A stretch of 64,000 nucleotides of DNA from Micromonospora globbae (GCF_003610785.1 NZ_RAQQ01000013.1:1-64000), one strand, 5' to 3'. Shown: positions 25,197-33,399, counted from the first letter of the stretch. Notes: a model not told the origin generated them from the sequence alone. Numbers and translations are program-made.

Positions 25197-26133
25197 GTGC
25201 CTGGAGCGAGTCGGGTATCTGGCGCACGATGAGGTCGACCGTAGCTACCAGTTCATTGGCTGTGGATACGACGTACACGCCCGGTCGGGTGGCGTACTCG
25301 CGTGCCCAGTCGTGCTGAAGGAGCGAGTCAGCCAGGACCACGGGCCGGCCGTGCTGTAGCGCAAGGCGAGCCTGCATGCGTGCCCCGCTACGGTATGCCG
25401 CCTCAACAACGACCGTCGCGGCGGCATAGCCGCTCATGACTGCGTTCCGCATGGGGAAAGTGTGCTTGCCGGGTGGCGCGTCTGGCCAGAACTGACTGAG
25501 CACCAAGCCGTCTTTGACGATCTGATCCTGTAGAGCCCTGTTGGTTGCTGGGTAGTACCTGTTGACCCCCGTACCGATGACCGCGACGGTACGGCCACCC
25601 GCGCGGAGGGCTGCGGTGTGAGCTGCTGTGTCGATGCCGGCAGCAAGACCCGAGACAACGGTGATGCCTGACTCGGCTAGGGCGGTTGCGCAAGTCTCGG
25701 CGATGCCGACGCCCTGGTCGCTGGGCCGGCGGGTCCCGACCACTGCCACTGCCCGGCGATCCTCCGCAAGCGTTCCCCGCGTGAACACGATCGGGGGCAT
25801 CTGATGAATATCGCGCAGGCGAGCGGGATAGGTGTCATCGAACAGCGAATGCACGCCGATTCCGTCCGCCGCCCACGCCTGCAGCTCGGTGCGCGCACCG
25901 TTCAACGCATCTCGCGCCGGGTCTTCAGCAAACAGGGTCTCCCCTGCACCAAGGTGGCGATACAGGACAGCAAGCGCACTGCCTTCGGCAAGCACCTCTG
26001 CGGCTATCTCGGTCCAGCGAGCACCAGGCTGACGCAGCAGCGCGACAAGGGCTGCTACCTGGGCCTGGCGGTCTTCCGGCATGTCAGTGATCCTAGGAGT
26101 GCTATCTACAGGCGGCAGCGACACGGGGCTCAT
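25165..26133 (-). CDS. Short DprA/Smf-like (SLOG) protein
   Basis: 322 residues from ATG 26133 behind GGGAGGAGC, a very good ribosome site. An N-terminal helical part (20-110) leads to a Rossmann-like DprA domain: VVGTRRPSDQG (131-141), VVSGLAAGIDTAAHTAAL (159-176), VAVIGTGVNRYYPATNRAL (183-201), SQFWPDAPPGKHTFPMRNAVMSG (213-235) and VVVEAAYRSGA (241-251). These are the nucleotide-binding signatures of the family. Compared with chromosomal DprA, it has no recognisable C-terminal winged helix. It leads a two-gene unit with the phosphoribosyltransferase. True DprA loads RecA on ssDNA; this mobile-region copy may instead bind a nucleotide-derived ligand. Confidence 0.85.
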   Translation of the reverse strand: MSPVSLPPVDSTPRITDMPEDRQAQVAALVALLRQPGARWTEIAAEVLAEGSALAVLYRHLGAGETLFAEDPARDALNGARTELQAWAADGIGVHSLFDDTYPARLRDIHQMPPIVFTRGTLAEDRRAVAVVGTRRPSDQGVGIAETCATALAESGITVVSGLAAGIDTAAHTAALRAGGRTVAVIGTGVNRYYPATNRALQDQIVKDGLVLSQFWPDAPPGKHTFPMRNAVMSGYAAATVVVEAAYRSGARMQARLALQHGRPVVLADSLLQHDWAREYATRPGVYVVSTANELVATVDLIVRQIPDSLQALEGLPRLVDL

Positions 26134-26480
26134 TGCCGCTCCTCCCTTCGGTTGGCCCTTGACTCTAAGTCTCGTACAGACGTACGACGGTTTCCGTTTG
26201 GCCACGATCACGCCATTGTCCAGCCTTGCAGCCCGGCCGGCACACTGCCGCGCCGCCTCGCTGGCGTCGGCTGCGGCGGTCGGCTCGTTGCGAGAGGGGC
26301 TGAACCATCTCCGCATCTCCGCATCTCCGCAGAGGTGGCTGTGAGCTGCGGAAACAGTTGCGGACGCCATGTGCGCCCAGACCCCCCCCGCTACGGGCTC
26401 ACCGCCGCCCACCGGCCGGTGGCAGCCGATGATCCCGGGCGTCCCCCGTGGCAACCGCCGCCGTGGCAGGATCGCGGACC
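26134..26480. promoter_or_regulatory. Gene-free region between the dprA-like unit and the next host gene
   Basis: 347 bp without a supported gene. It holds the promoter of the dprA-like unit on the minus strand (somewhat AT-rich at 26160-26220) and a triple tandem repeat atctccgc at 26307-26330. It also probably contains the right edge of the accessory region, since gene order and base composition become ordinary from 26481. Confidence 0.5.
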
Positions 26481-27494
26481 GTGCGCCCTCGTCGAGTACT
26501 GCTGCTGGCGTCCGTCCTGGCGGGTGCCCTCTCGGCGCTCGCGACGCTGTTCGACGAGTCGCGGATGGCGTTGCAGTCCGGCGCGGTCGCCCTGGCCGCG
26601 CTGGCCGTCCTCGCGCTGCTCCCGAACACGACGGCGGGGCGCGTACGGGTGGCCCTGGCCGCCGGTCTCGGGTTGCTCGCCCTGGTGATGGTCATGGAAC
26701 TGCGGTGGCTCCCCGAACCGTCCGCCACCTCCCAACTGCTCGTCCCGTCCTACTCGCCCCTCGACGGCAGCCCGGCGCCGTCGCCGCACCCGTCGGCCCT
26801 GCTCGACGAGTGGCAGGAGGGAATCGACCGGAACCGTGCCGTCCAGACGGGGGAGTTGGTGGGCCTGCTCGCCCTCGCGTACGCGGTGGCCGCTCTGCCG
26901 CCCCGGAGGCGGACGAGACGGGCGCTGCTGGCCCGGATCCTCGCCGTACTGGTGCTCGTCGCCGCCCTCGCCGAGGCCTGGGGTGACCTTCGTGACGCAC
27001 CGCTGACCGGCGCGCTCGGGGTCGCCTGGTCGGCGCTCCTGGCCGTCCTGGTCGCGGCGGTGGTGCTCGCGCTGTCCGGCGCACGGTCCGACCGGTTCGG
27101 CCTCCTGCCGCTCGGGGCGCTGCTGGTCGCGGGGGTGGCTGCCGTCGACCTCGGCCACCTCGTCGGTACGTGGTCGTCCTGGTGGTGGTTCGCCGAGGCC
27201 AGCCGCAGCGCCTACCTCACGTACGGGGTCGCGGTCGACACCGGCCTGGACGTCTCCCCGGCGGTGGAGGCGGCCGTCGCGCTCGCCGGACCGGCGCTGC
27301 TGACGCTCGGCGCCCTGCGCGCCGGCCAGGGCGACAGCGGCCGGGGCAACGCCGGCCAGGGCGACGGCGGCCGAGGCAACGCCGGCCAGGACGACAGCGG
27401 CCGGGGCAACGCCGTCGCCGCCGACGGCGACGAGCACGACGGGCACGACAAGCACGACGGCCCTGACGACACCGGGCCGGCCGACTCCACCTAG
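26481..27494 (+). CDS. Multi-pass membrane protein with repetitive acidic tail
   Basis: 337 residues from GTG 26481 (AGGA 9 nt upstream; GTG 26448 is possible). Three N-terminal helices (VLLLASVLAGALSALATLF, SGAVALAALAVLALL, VRVALAAGLGLLALVMVMEL), an outer loop rich in Pro/Ser, then five more hydrophobic segments. The last 60 residues are soluble: three GQGDSGRGNA-like decapeptides, then HDGHDKHDGPDD, a His/Asp-rich end that could bind metal. No family is recognised. Its stop overlaps the end of the convergent gene by 4 nt. Confidence 0.75.
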   Translation: MRPRRVLLLASVLAGALSALATLFDESRMALQSGAVALAALAVLALLPNTTAGRVRVALAAGLGLLALVMVMELRWLPEPSATSQLLVPSYSPLDGSPAPSPHPSALLDEWQEGIDRNRAVQTGELVGLLALAYAVAALPPRRRTRRALLARILAVLVLVAALAEAWGDLRDAPLTGALGVAWSALLAVLVAAVVLALSGARSDRFGLLPLGALLVAGVAAVDLGHLVGTWSSWWWFAEASRSAYLTYGVAVDTGLDVSPAVEAAVALAGPALLTLGALRAGQGDSGRGNAGQGDGGRGNAGQDDSGRGNAVAADGDEHDGHDKHDGPDDTGPADST

Positions 27495-28012
27495 CAGGGG
27501 CCGACGCCCTCTTCGAAGAGCCGCCGGGCCCAGTCGGCGTACCCGGCGATGATCTTCCGCACCTCGCGTCCATCGTGGAGGAAGAGGTAGGCGCGGTCGC
27601 CGTGGCGGGCGAGCAGCCCGTCGAACCGGTACGTCCCCTGTGGAGCGTCGAGCGGAGCCAGCTCGGGGTAACGGGTGCGCAGCTCGTCGAGCGGGGTGCC
27701 GACCGTGACCCCCTGCGGCGTGCGGGTCGAGTCGCCCAGCCAGAGCAGCACCAACCGGTCGTCGATGAAGACGGGGCTGATGGTCTCGTGCCCGGCCAGT
27801 GTCGGGCCGCATCCCGCCACGTCGGTGCGCAGGATGCCGCGCCGGGTCAGCTCGCTCTCCGTGTCGCCGAAGTCGACGTCGTGCAGGCCGTCGAGGTCGA
27901 GCACCTCGCCGGCGGCCACCGGTGTCTGTGGCGTGTGGACGGTGGGCGGGCTGCCCGAGACGACGGCAGCCGTCAGCAGCCCCGCGATCACCGCGAATTG
28001 GCGCAATTTCAT
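27491..28012 (-). CDS. Secreted protein of unknown function
   Basis: 173 residues; ATG 28012 follows GGGGGAGTCC. A signal peptide (KLRQFAVIAGLLTAAVVSG, about 1-21) is followed by a small mature domain with LDLDGLHDVDFGDTESELTRRGIL and GVTVGTPLDELRTRYPELAPL. The pattern (a threshold-like x-G-x-T-x-x-E-L-T-R-R-G) is that of exported proteins with two BamE/SmpA-like repeats, but the assignment is weak. Two Cys (C68 and the final Cys) may form a disulfide. Confidence 0.7.
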   Translation of the reverse strand: MKLRQFAVIAGLLTAAVVSGSPPTVHTPQTPVAAGEVLDLDGLHDVDFGDTESELTRRGILRTDVAGCGPTLAGHETISPVFIDDRLVLLWLGDSTRTPQGVTVGTPLDELRTRYPELAPLDAPQGTYRFDGLLARHGDRAYLFLHDGREVRKIIAGYADWARRLFEEGVGPC

Positions 28013-28057
28013 GGACTCCCCCGGGTCCCTAACGGATCGCGGGCGTCCAGGTTGCTG

Positions 28058-28624
28058 CTATCCGCCCGATTGCTGCTCTTCCCATTCCTCGGCAAGCTCG
28101 TCCCAGTAGTCGGGGCTCAGCCTCCGGCGCCCGTGGGCCAACCAGCCGGCGGTGTCCCGCTCCAGGTGCAGTCCCAGCTCGGCGAAGGCGTCGATCCACG
28201 GGCCGGGTTCGACGCCCAGCTCGACGAGGGCCGCGTTGATCGGCCAGCCCTCGCGCGGCCGGTCGAAGGCGCTCTCGACCTGCGGCCCCCACGTCAGCCT
28301 GCCGCCGAGCCACACCGCCGCCGACTGGTACCCGAGGCCGCCGACGAACTCCGCCTCGACGTACGCCACCGGCCCGGACCGTGACCAGCGGGCGAACGTC
28401 CCGGCGAGGGACGGCGAGAGTATCAGGCGGAACGGCTCATCGGGCGACCGTTCCGCCACCGAGAAGTCCGGCAGTGCCCCGGTCAGTTCCTCGACGAGTT
28501 GCGGCGTGACCGGCAGCAACGCGAAGTCCTGCCGCAGCGCGCCGAGGACGGCGTGGTCGAGCTCGGCGGTGTGCTCCCGGAGCAGCTCGGCGTCGGCGAC
28601 CACGGCGCTGAGCTGGTAACTCAT
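28058..28624 (-). CDS. Hypothetical cytoplasmic protein
   Basis: 188 residues from ATG 28624 with GGAGCGAGG upstream. Trp-rich and acidic (GGRLTWGPQVESAF, PDYWDELAEEWEEQQSGG), with no signal peptide or membrane helix. It resembles SUKH/immunity-like or DUF-type small globular proteins of actinomycetes, but no motif is decisive. It lies directly downstream of the DnaA/LexA-like palindromic element. Confidence 0.6.
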   Translation of the reverse strand: MSYQLSAVVADAELLREHTAELDHAVLGALRQDFALLPVTPQLVEELTGALPDFSVAERSPDEPFRLILSPSLAGTFARWSRSGPVAYVEAEFVGGLGYQSAAVWLGGRLTWGPQVESAFDRPREGWPINAALVELGVEPGPWIDAFAELGLHLERDTAGWLAHGRRRLSPDYWDELAEEWEEQQSGG

Positions 28625-28638
28625 TGCCTCGCTCCGGG

Positions 28639-28670
28639 ATCCACAGCCTGTGGATAGAACATGTGTACGA
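28639..28670. promoter_or_regulatory. Composite palindromic element, copy 1 (DnaA-box-like pair plus LexA-like box)
   Basis: atccaca at 28639-28645 and tgtggat at 28649-28655 form an inverted pair, each matching the core of a DnaA box (TTATCCACA type). Immediately beside them, gaacatgtgtac (28657-28668) matches the actinobacterial LexA/SOS box GAAC-N4-GTTC at all but one core position. The same arrangement recurs, inverted, at 51781-51811. It lies 15 bp before the start of the hypothetical gene at 28624. Confidence 0.55.
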
Positions 28671-28880
28671 CCGGGGTCGGTTCCCGGGTCAGCGCCGCGC
28701 CGGAAGGTTCTCGCACGCTGCCATCATGGCGGCGACCTCACCCGGATCGCGAACCAACGTGACCCTCCGGGACGGCTGCTGCCCTGGTGGCGCGGGCGGC
28801 GCGCGCGCATCGTGCTGGCCGTCGTCGCGTTCGCCGTGCTCGTCGCCGCGCCGATCCGGATGGCCAACCGACGCGGCCCG

Positions 28881-29672
28881 TCAGGACGTCTTCGCGAGGA
28901 ACCGGGTGATCGCGGCTTCCCAGGCGGTGGGGTCTTCGAGGAAGGGCAGGTGTCCGGTCGGGATCTCCACCAACTCCGCGCCGGGGATGGCCGCCGCGAC
29001 GTCGCGGTGCAGGTCCGGGGTGACCAGCAGGTCCGCCGTGGTGGAGATGACCAGCGTACGGGCGGTGATGCGGGACAGGTCGTCGCGTACGTCGACGCGG
29101 GTCACCAGGTCCATCTGGTCGCCGCCGCCCGGTGGGGCGGTGGCGGCGCTCGTCCGCAGGACGTCCTGCACCTCGTCGGGGCTGAGGGCCTCCAGCGCGT
29201 CGGCGCCGAGCGCCAGCGGGAGCGTGTGTCGGGCGAGCAGGAACAGCTCTCCCCTGGCCTGGAGGTCCCGTACCTGTTCGGCCGCGAGGCGCAACCGCGT
29301 GTTCGGCCGGGCGAACGGCGCGGTGAGCACGAGCGCAGCGACGCGGTCCGGGTGCCGGCTGGCGACGCGGACCGCCACCGCGCTGCCCAGCGAGTAGCCG
29401 AGCACGGCGAAGCGGTCGAGGCCCTGCTCGTCGGCGGCGGCGACCAGCTGGTCGGCGAGGTCGTCCAGGACGAGCGGCGCCCCGGCACGCGGGGTGTCCC
29501 CGGAGCCGGGGTAGTCGACGCCGACGACCGTGTGGCCGGTGGCGAGCGTGTCCAGGAGTGGTCCGTAGTTGGCGGCGACGCCCCCGCTCGCGCCGTGGGC
29601 GAGCAGCAGCCCGGGGCCGGTGCCACGGACCGTACGGGCGTAGGACGTGGCCGGAGACATGACCGGTAGCAT
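28881..29672 (-). CDS. Alpha/beta hydrolase
   Basis: 263 residues from ATG 29672 (GGGAGGG 8 nt upstream). Classical fold markers: GTGPGLLLAHGASGGVAANYG (oxyanion region), VVGVDYPGSGDTP, nucleophile elbow GYSLGS (Ser about 94), a helical cap, TTADLLVTPDLH with the acid residue, and the catalytic His in IPTGHLPFLEDP. The substrate is unknown; such enzymes are often lactonases, esterases or peroxidases. Divergent from a TetR gene, with a perfect operator-like palindrome between them, so probably under its control. Confidence 0.87.
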   Translation of the reverse strand: MLPVMSPATSYARTVRGTGPGLLLAHGASGGVAANYGPLLDTLATGHTVVGVDYPGSGDTPRAGAPLVLDDLADQLVAAADEQGLDRFAVLGYSLGSAVAVRVASRHPDRVAALVLTAPFARPNTRLRLAAEQVRDLQARGELFLLARHTLPLALGADALEALSPDEVQDVLRTSAATAPPGGGDQMDLVTRVDVRDDLSRITARTLVISTTADLLVTPDLHRDVAAAIPGAELVEIPTGHLPFLEDPTAWEAAITRFLAKTS

Positions 29673-29689
29673 GGCAGCACCCTCCCTGT

Positions 29690-29709
29690 TCTGTAGTGGT
29701 CGCTACAGA
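29690..29709. promoter_or_regulatory. TetR operator and divergent promoter region
   Basis: The perfect inverted repeat tctgtag-N6-ctacaga sits between the divergent hydrolase and TetR genes, 18 bp from the hydrolase start. A strongly AT-rich -10 (tataaaat, 29741-29748) lies just before the TetR start. The position fits repression of both genes by the adjacent TetR protein. Confidence 0.75.
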
Positions 29710-29754
29710 CGGAGACGGTACCAGGTTTTTTAGCGAGGCCTATAAAATGGGGTC

Positions 29755-30357
29755 GTGGCCACAGGTGGACGTCCCCGCAGCTTCGACCGGGAGCAGGCGC
29801 TGGAGCGCGCGATGCTCCTGTTCTGGCGCCAGGGGTACGAGGCGACGTCGGTCTCCCAACTCACCCAGGCGATCGGCATCAATCCGCCCAGCCTGTACGC
29901 CGCGTTCGGCGACAAGCACCGGCTGTTCAGCGAGGCCGTCCAGCGCTACCAGGACACCAGCGGCACGGTCATGACCCGGGCCCTCGCCGGGGCGGGGACC
30001 GCCCGTGAGGCGATCGGTCGCCTGCTGCGCGACCTCGCCGCCGAGTACACCCGTCCCGACCGGCCACGCGGGTGCATGGTGATCACCGCCGCGGTGAACT
30101 GCGGCCCGGCCAGCGAGGACGTCAAGTCGGAGCTTCGTGCCCTGCGGGAGGCCAGCAGGCAGGCGATCCAGGACCGCATCGCCGCCGACGTACCCGCCGG
30201 CCTCCTGCCCGCGACGGTCGACACCGCCGCGCTGGCCGCCTTCTACGCGAGCGTCATCCAGGGCATGTCGACCCAGGCCGTCGACGGCGCCGACCGGCCG
30301 ACGCTGGAACACATCGCGGACCTCGCCATGGCCGCCTGGCCGCGCCAGGACGGATGA
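29755..30357 (+). CDS. TetR/AcrR family transcriptional regulator
   Basis: 200 residues from GTG 29755; the -10 tataaaat ends 6 nt before it, so the transcript is probably leaderless. HTH: RPRSFDREQALERAMLLFWRQGYEATSVSQLTQAIGINPPSLYAAFGDKHRLF (about 6-58). The C-terminal domain has GCMVITAAVNCGP, a feature of the YcdC/NemR-like subfamily with a Cys in the ligand pocket region, often sensing electrophiles. It probably regulates itself and the divergent hydrolase. Confidence 0.9.
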   Translation: MATGGRPRSFDREQALERAMLLFWRQGYEATSVSQLTQAIGINPPSLYAAFGDKHRLFSEAVQRYQDTSGTVMTRALAGAGTAREAIGRLLRDLAAEYTRPDRPRGCMVITAAVNCGPASEDVKSELRALREASRQAIQDRIAADVPAGLLPATVDTAALAAFYASVIQGMSTQAVDGADRPTLEHIADLAMAAWPRQDG

Positions 30358-30393
30358 CGGACGAGGCGGCGGAACGACCCGGAACACGAATCA

Positions 30394-30430
30394 GGGCCGG
30401 CCCCGCGCGGGGGCCGACCCTTCCGTTTTT
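30394..30430 (+). terminator. Terminator after the TetR gene
   Basis: gggccggcccc pairs with ggggccgaccc (one mismatch) over a short GC loop, followed by ttccgttttt. This is one of the few terminators here with a real T run. Confidence 0.85.
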
Positions 30431-30444
30431 CCTGCTCAAGAGAG

Positions 30445-30530
30445 CGGAGGATACGAGATTCGAACTCGTGAGGGGGGTTACCCCAACACGCTTTCCAAGC
30501 GTGCGCCCTAGGCCGCTAGGCGAATCCTCC
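30445..30530 (-). tRNA. tRNA-Ser(GGA)
   Basis: 86 nt on the minus strand. Acceptor GGAGGAT/ATCCTCC, anticodon stem CACGC/GCGTG with loop TTGGAAA giving anticodon GGA (reads UCC), long variable arm (GTTGGGG...CCCC) and T arm with GTTCGAATC. CCA is not encoded. It lies 80 bp before the divergent SRP RNA, an arrangement typical for actinomycetes. Confidence 0.97.
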
Positions 30531-30612
30531 GCGGAACAGGATACAGGTCCCGTCCGGATCGCCCACCCCACCACCCCCGGAAGATCGACAGGGAGTCGGG
30601 TACGCTTGACGA

Positions 30613-30698
30613 GCCCCCCGTGCGGCGTGCATCTCGTGAACCTCCCCAGGGCCGGAAGGCAGCAAGGATAAGCGGGCTCTGACGGGTGCACGGGGGGC
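30613..30698 (+). ncRNA. ffs: Signal recognition particle RNA (4.5S, small type)
   Basis: Terminal stem gccccccgtgc / gcacggggggc encloses the conserved domain IV hairpin, with ccagggccggaaggcagcaa (GGAA tetraloop and asymmetric loop) at about 30645-30664 and the returning strand ggataagcgggctctga. It forms the SRP with Ffh for membrane targeting. A direct neighbour of dnaX, as usual in this group. Confidence 0.96.
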
Positions 30699-30867
30699 CC
30701 TTCTGTCTCGGGCCCGCCTCGGTCGACGCGAGGCCAGCGAAGCCGGTCCCCCCGACGCGGCGACAGCCGGGTCGGTCACACCGCAGCGTGCCGGCGGAAC
30801 CGGCGGGGTGGGTGGTCACCCGGGGCGTACCGGCGCAGAATGGCTCGGTCGAGAGGAGGCGGGACGG

Positions 30868-33399
30868 GTGGCACTGGCGCTCTACCGCAAGTACCGGCCG
30901 CGTACGTTCGCCGAGGTCATCGGCCAGGAGCACGTCACCGAGCCGCTGACGCAGGCGTTGCGCAGCGGACGGCTCAACCACGCGTACCTCTTCTCCGGCC
31001 CCCGCGGCTGCGGCAAGACCTCCAGTGCCCGGATCCTGGCCCGCTCGCTCAACTGCGAGCAGGGGCCCACCCCCGAGCCGTGCGGGCAGTGCGAGTCCTG
31101 CCGGGCGCTGGCCAACGACGGTGCCGGCTCCATCGACGTCATCGAGATCGACGCGGCCAGCCACGGCGGCGTCGACGACGCCCGTGAGCTGCGGGAGAAG
31201 GCGGTCTTCGCGCCGGCGCGCAGCCGCTTCAAGATCTACGTCATCGACGAGGCGCACATGGTCTCGTCGGCCGGCTTCAACGCCCTGCTCAAGCTGGTCG
31301 AGGAGCCCCCGGACTACGTCAAGTTCATCTTCGCCACCACCGAGCCGGAGAAGGTCCTCGGCACGATCAAGTCGCGGACCCACCACTACCCGTTCCGACT
31401 CATCCCGCCGAAGGTGCTCCGCCCCTACCTGGAGCAGCTCTGCGAGGCCGAGGGCATCACCGTGGAGCCGGCCGTGTTCCCGCTGGTGGTGCGCGCCGGC
31501 GGCGGCAGCGCCCGGGACAGCCTCTCCGTTCTCGACCAGCTCATCGCCGGCGCCGGGCCGGAGGGCGTCACCTACGCCCGGGCCGCCGCCCTGCTCGGCG
31601 TCACCGACTCGGCGCTGATCGACGAGATGTGCGACGCGCTCGCCGCCGGTGACGGCGCGGCCGCCTACGCCACCGTCGACCGGGTGGCCGAGGCCGGGCA
31701 CGACCCGCGCCGGTTCGCCTCCGACCTGCTCGAACGGCTGCGCGACCTCATCGTGCTCCAGCAGGTGCCCGACGCGGCCGCCAAGGGCCTCATCGACGGC
31801 CCCGCCGACCAGATCGAGCGGATGACGGCGCAGGCCCAGCGCCTCGGCCCGGGCACCCTGAGCCGCTGCGCCGACATCGTGCACAACGGCCTCGTGGAGA
31901 TGCGCGGCACCACCGCACCCCGGCTGCTGCTGGAGCTGATCTGCGCCCGGATGCTGCTCCCCGGCGCCGACGACTCGGCCGGCGCCCTGCTCCAGCGCCT
32001 GGAACGCATGGAACGCCGGCTCACCCTGTCCGGCACCGACACGCCGTCGGCCGCCGCCGACCCCGCGCCGGTCGCTCACGCTCCGGCCGTACGCCCGGCG
32101 GCTGACGCCCCGGCGGCGGCTGGCGCCGCGGCACCGGCCGGGACCGCCACGGCGGCTGCCGCCACCCCCGCACCCGCACCCGCACCCCAGCCCGCACCCG
32201 GTGCCGGGGCGACCCGTTCGCCGGCCCCGGCGTCGGACGTTCCCGCCGGTGGCCCGGGCCGGCCCGCCTCCCGTCCCGACGACGGCTCGGCGGCGCCCCG
32301 CCGCGCGGTGCCGCCCTCGGCCGTGATGCCCGACCCGGCCACCCCCGCTCCGCCCCTGCCCGGCGCCGAGGCGCCCGGCACGCTGGACGCGGCGGCCGTA
32401 CGCCGGGTGTGGCCGGACGTGGTCGGCAAGGTCAACCGGACCAACAAGCGGATCGCCGCGCTGATGCGGGACGCGGTGGTCCGCGAACTCGACGGCGACA
32501 CCCTGGTGCTCACGGTGAAGTCGGCCGTGCTGGCCCGGATGATGTCCGACCACGCGGCGGTGCTCACCGACGCGCTCTACGAGGAACTGGGCGGGCGCTG
32601 GCAGATCCGCTGCGAGGTGGCCGGCGAGCGGGGTGGTGTGACGCTCTCCGGTCCGCCCCGGTCCGCCGCTCCCGCGCGGCCCGCGTCCCCGCCGCCCGGC
32701 CCGGCGGCCGCCGGCCCGGCGTCGACGGGCGCTCGCGGTGCGGAAGGTGCCGGTGCCACGGGTACGGGCGCCGGCGAGGCCCCCGCCGACGACGAGGAGG
32801 ACTGGCCCGAGCCGGCCCGCCCCGGCGGCGCCGCCCCCGGTCCTGACGACAGCGACGCGGGCGACTGGCCCGAGCCTGCCCGGCCGGGTGGTGCCGGCGG
32901 CGCCGCGCCGGGTGGCCCGGTCGGCGGTGCGGCCGGTGGCGCGGTCGGCGCTCCGGCTGGTGCTGCCGCCCCGGCGGGTGTCCCCGCGGCTCCGGTCCGT
33001 CCGGCGGCCCCGGCGGGTGCCTCCGGTGGCGCCGCCCCGGCCACGCCCCGCCAGTCGGCCGCCGGGAGCGGCACCGGTGCACCCGTGAGCAGCGCGATCG
33101 CGGCGGCGCGTGCCGCCGCTGCGGGGCGCGGTGCGCGTACGGCCGCACCGGCCCGGCCGACCGCGGACAGCGACTGGGCGGGCGAACCGCCGTACGACCC
33201 CGACTACGACGGGCCGGTCCGGCCCGGCGGAGGGCGACCGGCGGCGGCCCCCGTCTACGAGGGGTTCGACCCGGGCGACGAGCCGCTGGACGACGTGATC
33301 GACGAGAAGACGGCCCGGGAGTCGAGCGAGGAGCAGGCGGTACGGCTGCTGCGTGAGGCGCTCGGGGCCGAGAAGATCGACGAGGTGGACGCCCGCTGA
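30868..33399 (+). CDS. dnaX: DNA polymerase III subunit gamma/tau
   Basis: 843 residues from GTG 30868 with GAGAGGAGG upstream. Clamp-loader AAA+ ATPase: Walker A SGPRGCGKTS (about 43-52), zinc module CEQGPTPEPCGQCESC, Walker B VIDEAHM, sensor/SRC region ATTEPEKVLGTIKSRTHHY and collar domain to about 395. A very long low-complexity Ala/Pro/Gly linker (about 395-500) precedes a tau-like domain (VRRVWPDVVGKVNRTNKRIAALMRDAVV, about 510-590). After that comes a second Pro/Gly/Ala stretch with DWPEPARPGGA twice, ending in a conserved acidic segment (EEQAVRLLREALGAEKIDEV). No poly-A slippage site is visible, so probably only one product. Confidence 0.95.
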   Translation: MALALYRKYRPRTFAEVIGQEHVTEPLTQALRSGRLNHAYLFSGPRGCGKTSSARILARSLNCEQGPTPEPCGQCESCRALANDGAGSIDVIEIDAASHGGVDDARELREKAVFAPARSRFKIYVIDEAHMVSSAGFNALLKLVEEPPDYVKFIFATTEPEKVLGTIKSRTHHYPFRLIPPKVLRPYLEQLCEAEGITVEPAVFPLVVRAGGGSARDSLSVLDQLIAGAGPEGVTYARAAALLGVTDSALIDEMCDALAAGDGAAAYATVDRVAEAGHDPRRFASDLLERLRDLIVLQQVPDAAAKGLIDGPADQIERMTAQAQRLGPGTLSRCADIVHNGLVEMRGTTAPRLLLELICARMLLPGADDSAGALLQRLERMERRLTLSGTDTPSAAADPAPVAHAPAVRPAADAPAAAGAAAPAGTATAAAATPAPAPAPQPAPGAGATRSPAPASDVPAGGPGRPASRPDDGSAAPRRAVPPSAVMPDPATPAPPLPGAEAPGTLDAAAVRRVWPDVVGKVNRTNKRIAALMRDAVVRELDGDTLVLTVKSAVLARMMSDHAAVLTDALYEELGGRWQIRCEVAGERGGVTLSGPPRSAAPARPASPPPGPAAAGPASTGARGAEGAGATGTGAGEAPADDEEDWPEPARPGGAAPGPDDSDAGDWPEPARPGGAGGAAPGGPVGGAAGGAVGAPAGAAAPAGVPAAPVRPAAPAGASGGAAPATPRQSAAGSGTGAPVSSAIAAARAAAAGRGARTAAPARPTADSDWAGEPPYDPDYDGPVRPGGGRPAAAPVYEGFDPGDEPLDDVIDEKTARESSEEQAVRLLREALGAEKIDEVDAR

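Noticed and set aside
21357..26480. A direct repeat of the tRNA-Ser 3' end marking the right attachment site
   Set aside because: No second copy of the T-arm/acceptor sequence was seen by eye between 24 and 26.5 kb; similar GC-rich words near 26400 are too short to count.
28726..28880. A fragment reading WWRGRRARIVLAVVAFAVLV in the gap before the hydrolase
   Set aside because: It looks like a membrane helix but has no start codon with a ribosome site and no downstream continuation; at most a decayed remnant.
30868..33399. Programmed frameshift in dnaX for gamma/tau
   Set aside because: No A-rich slippery heptamer followed by a stem was seen; the gene reads as a single full-length product.
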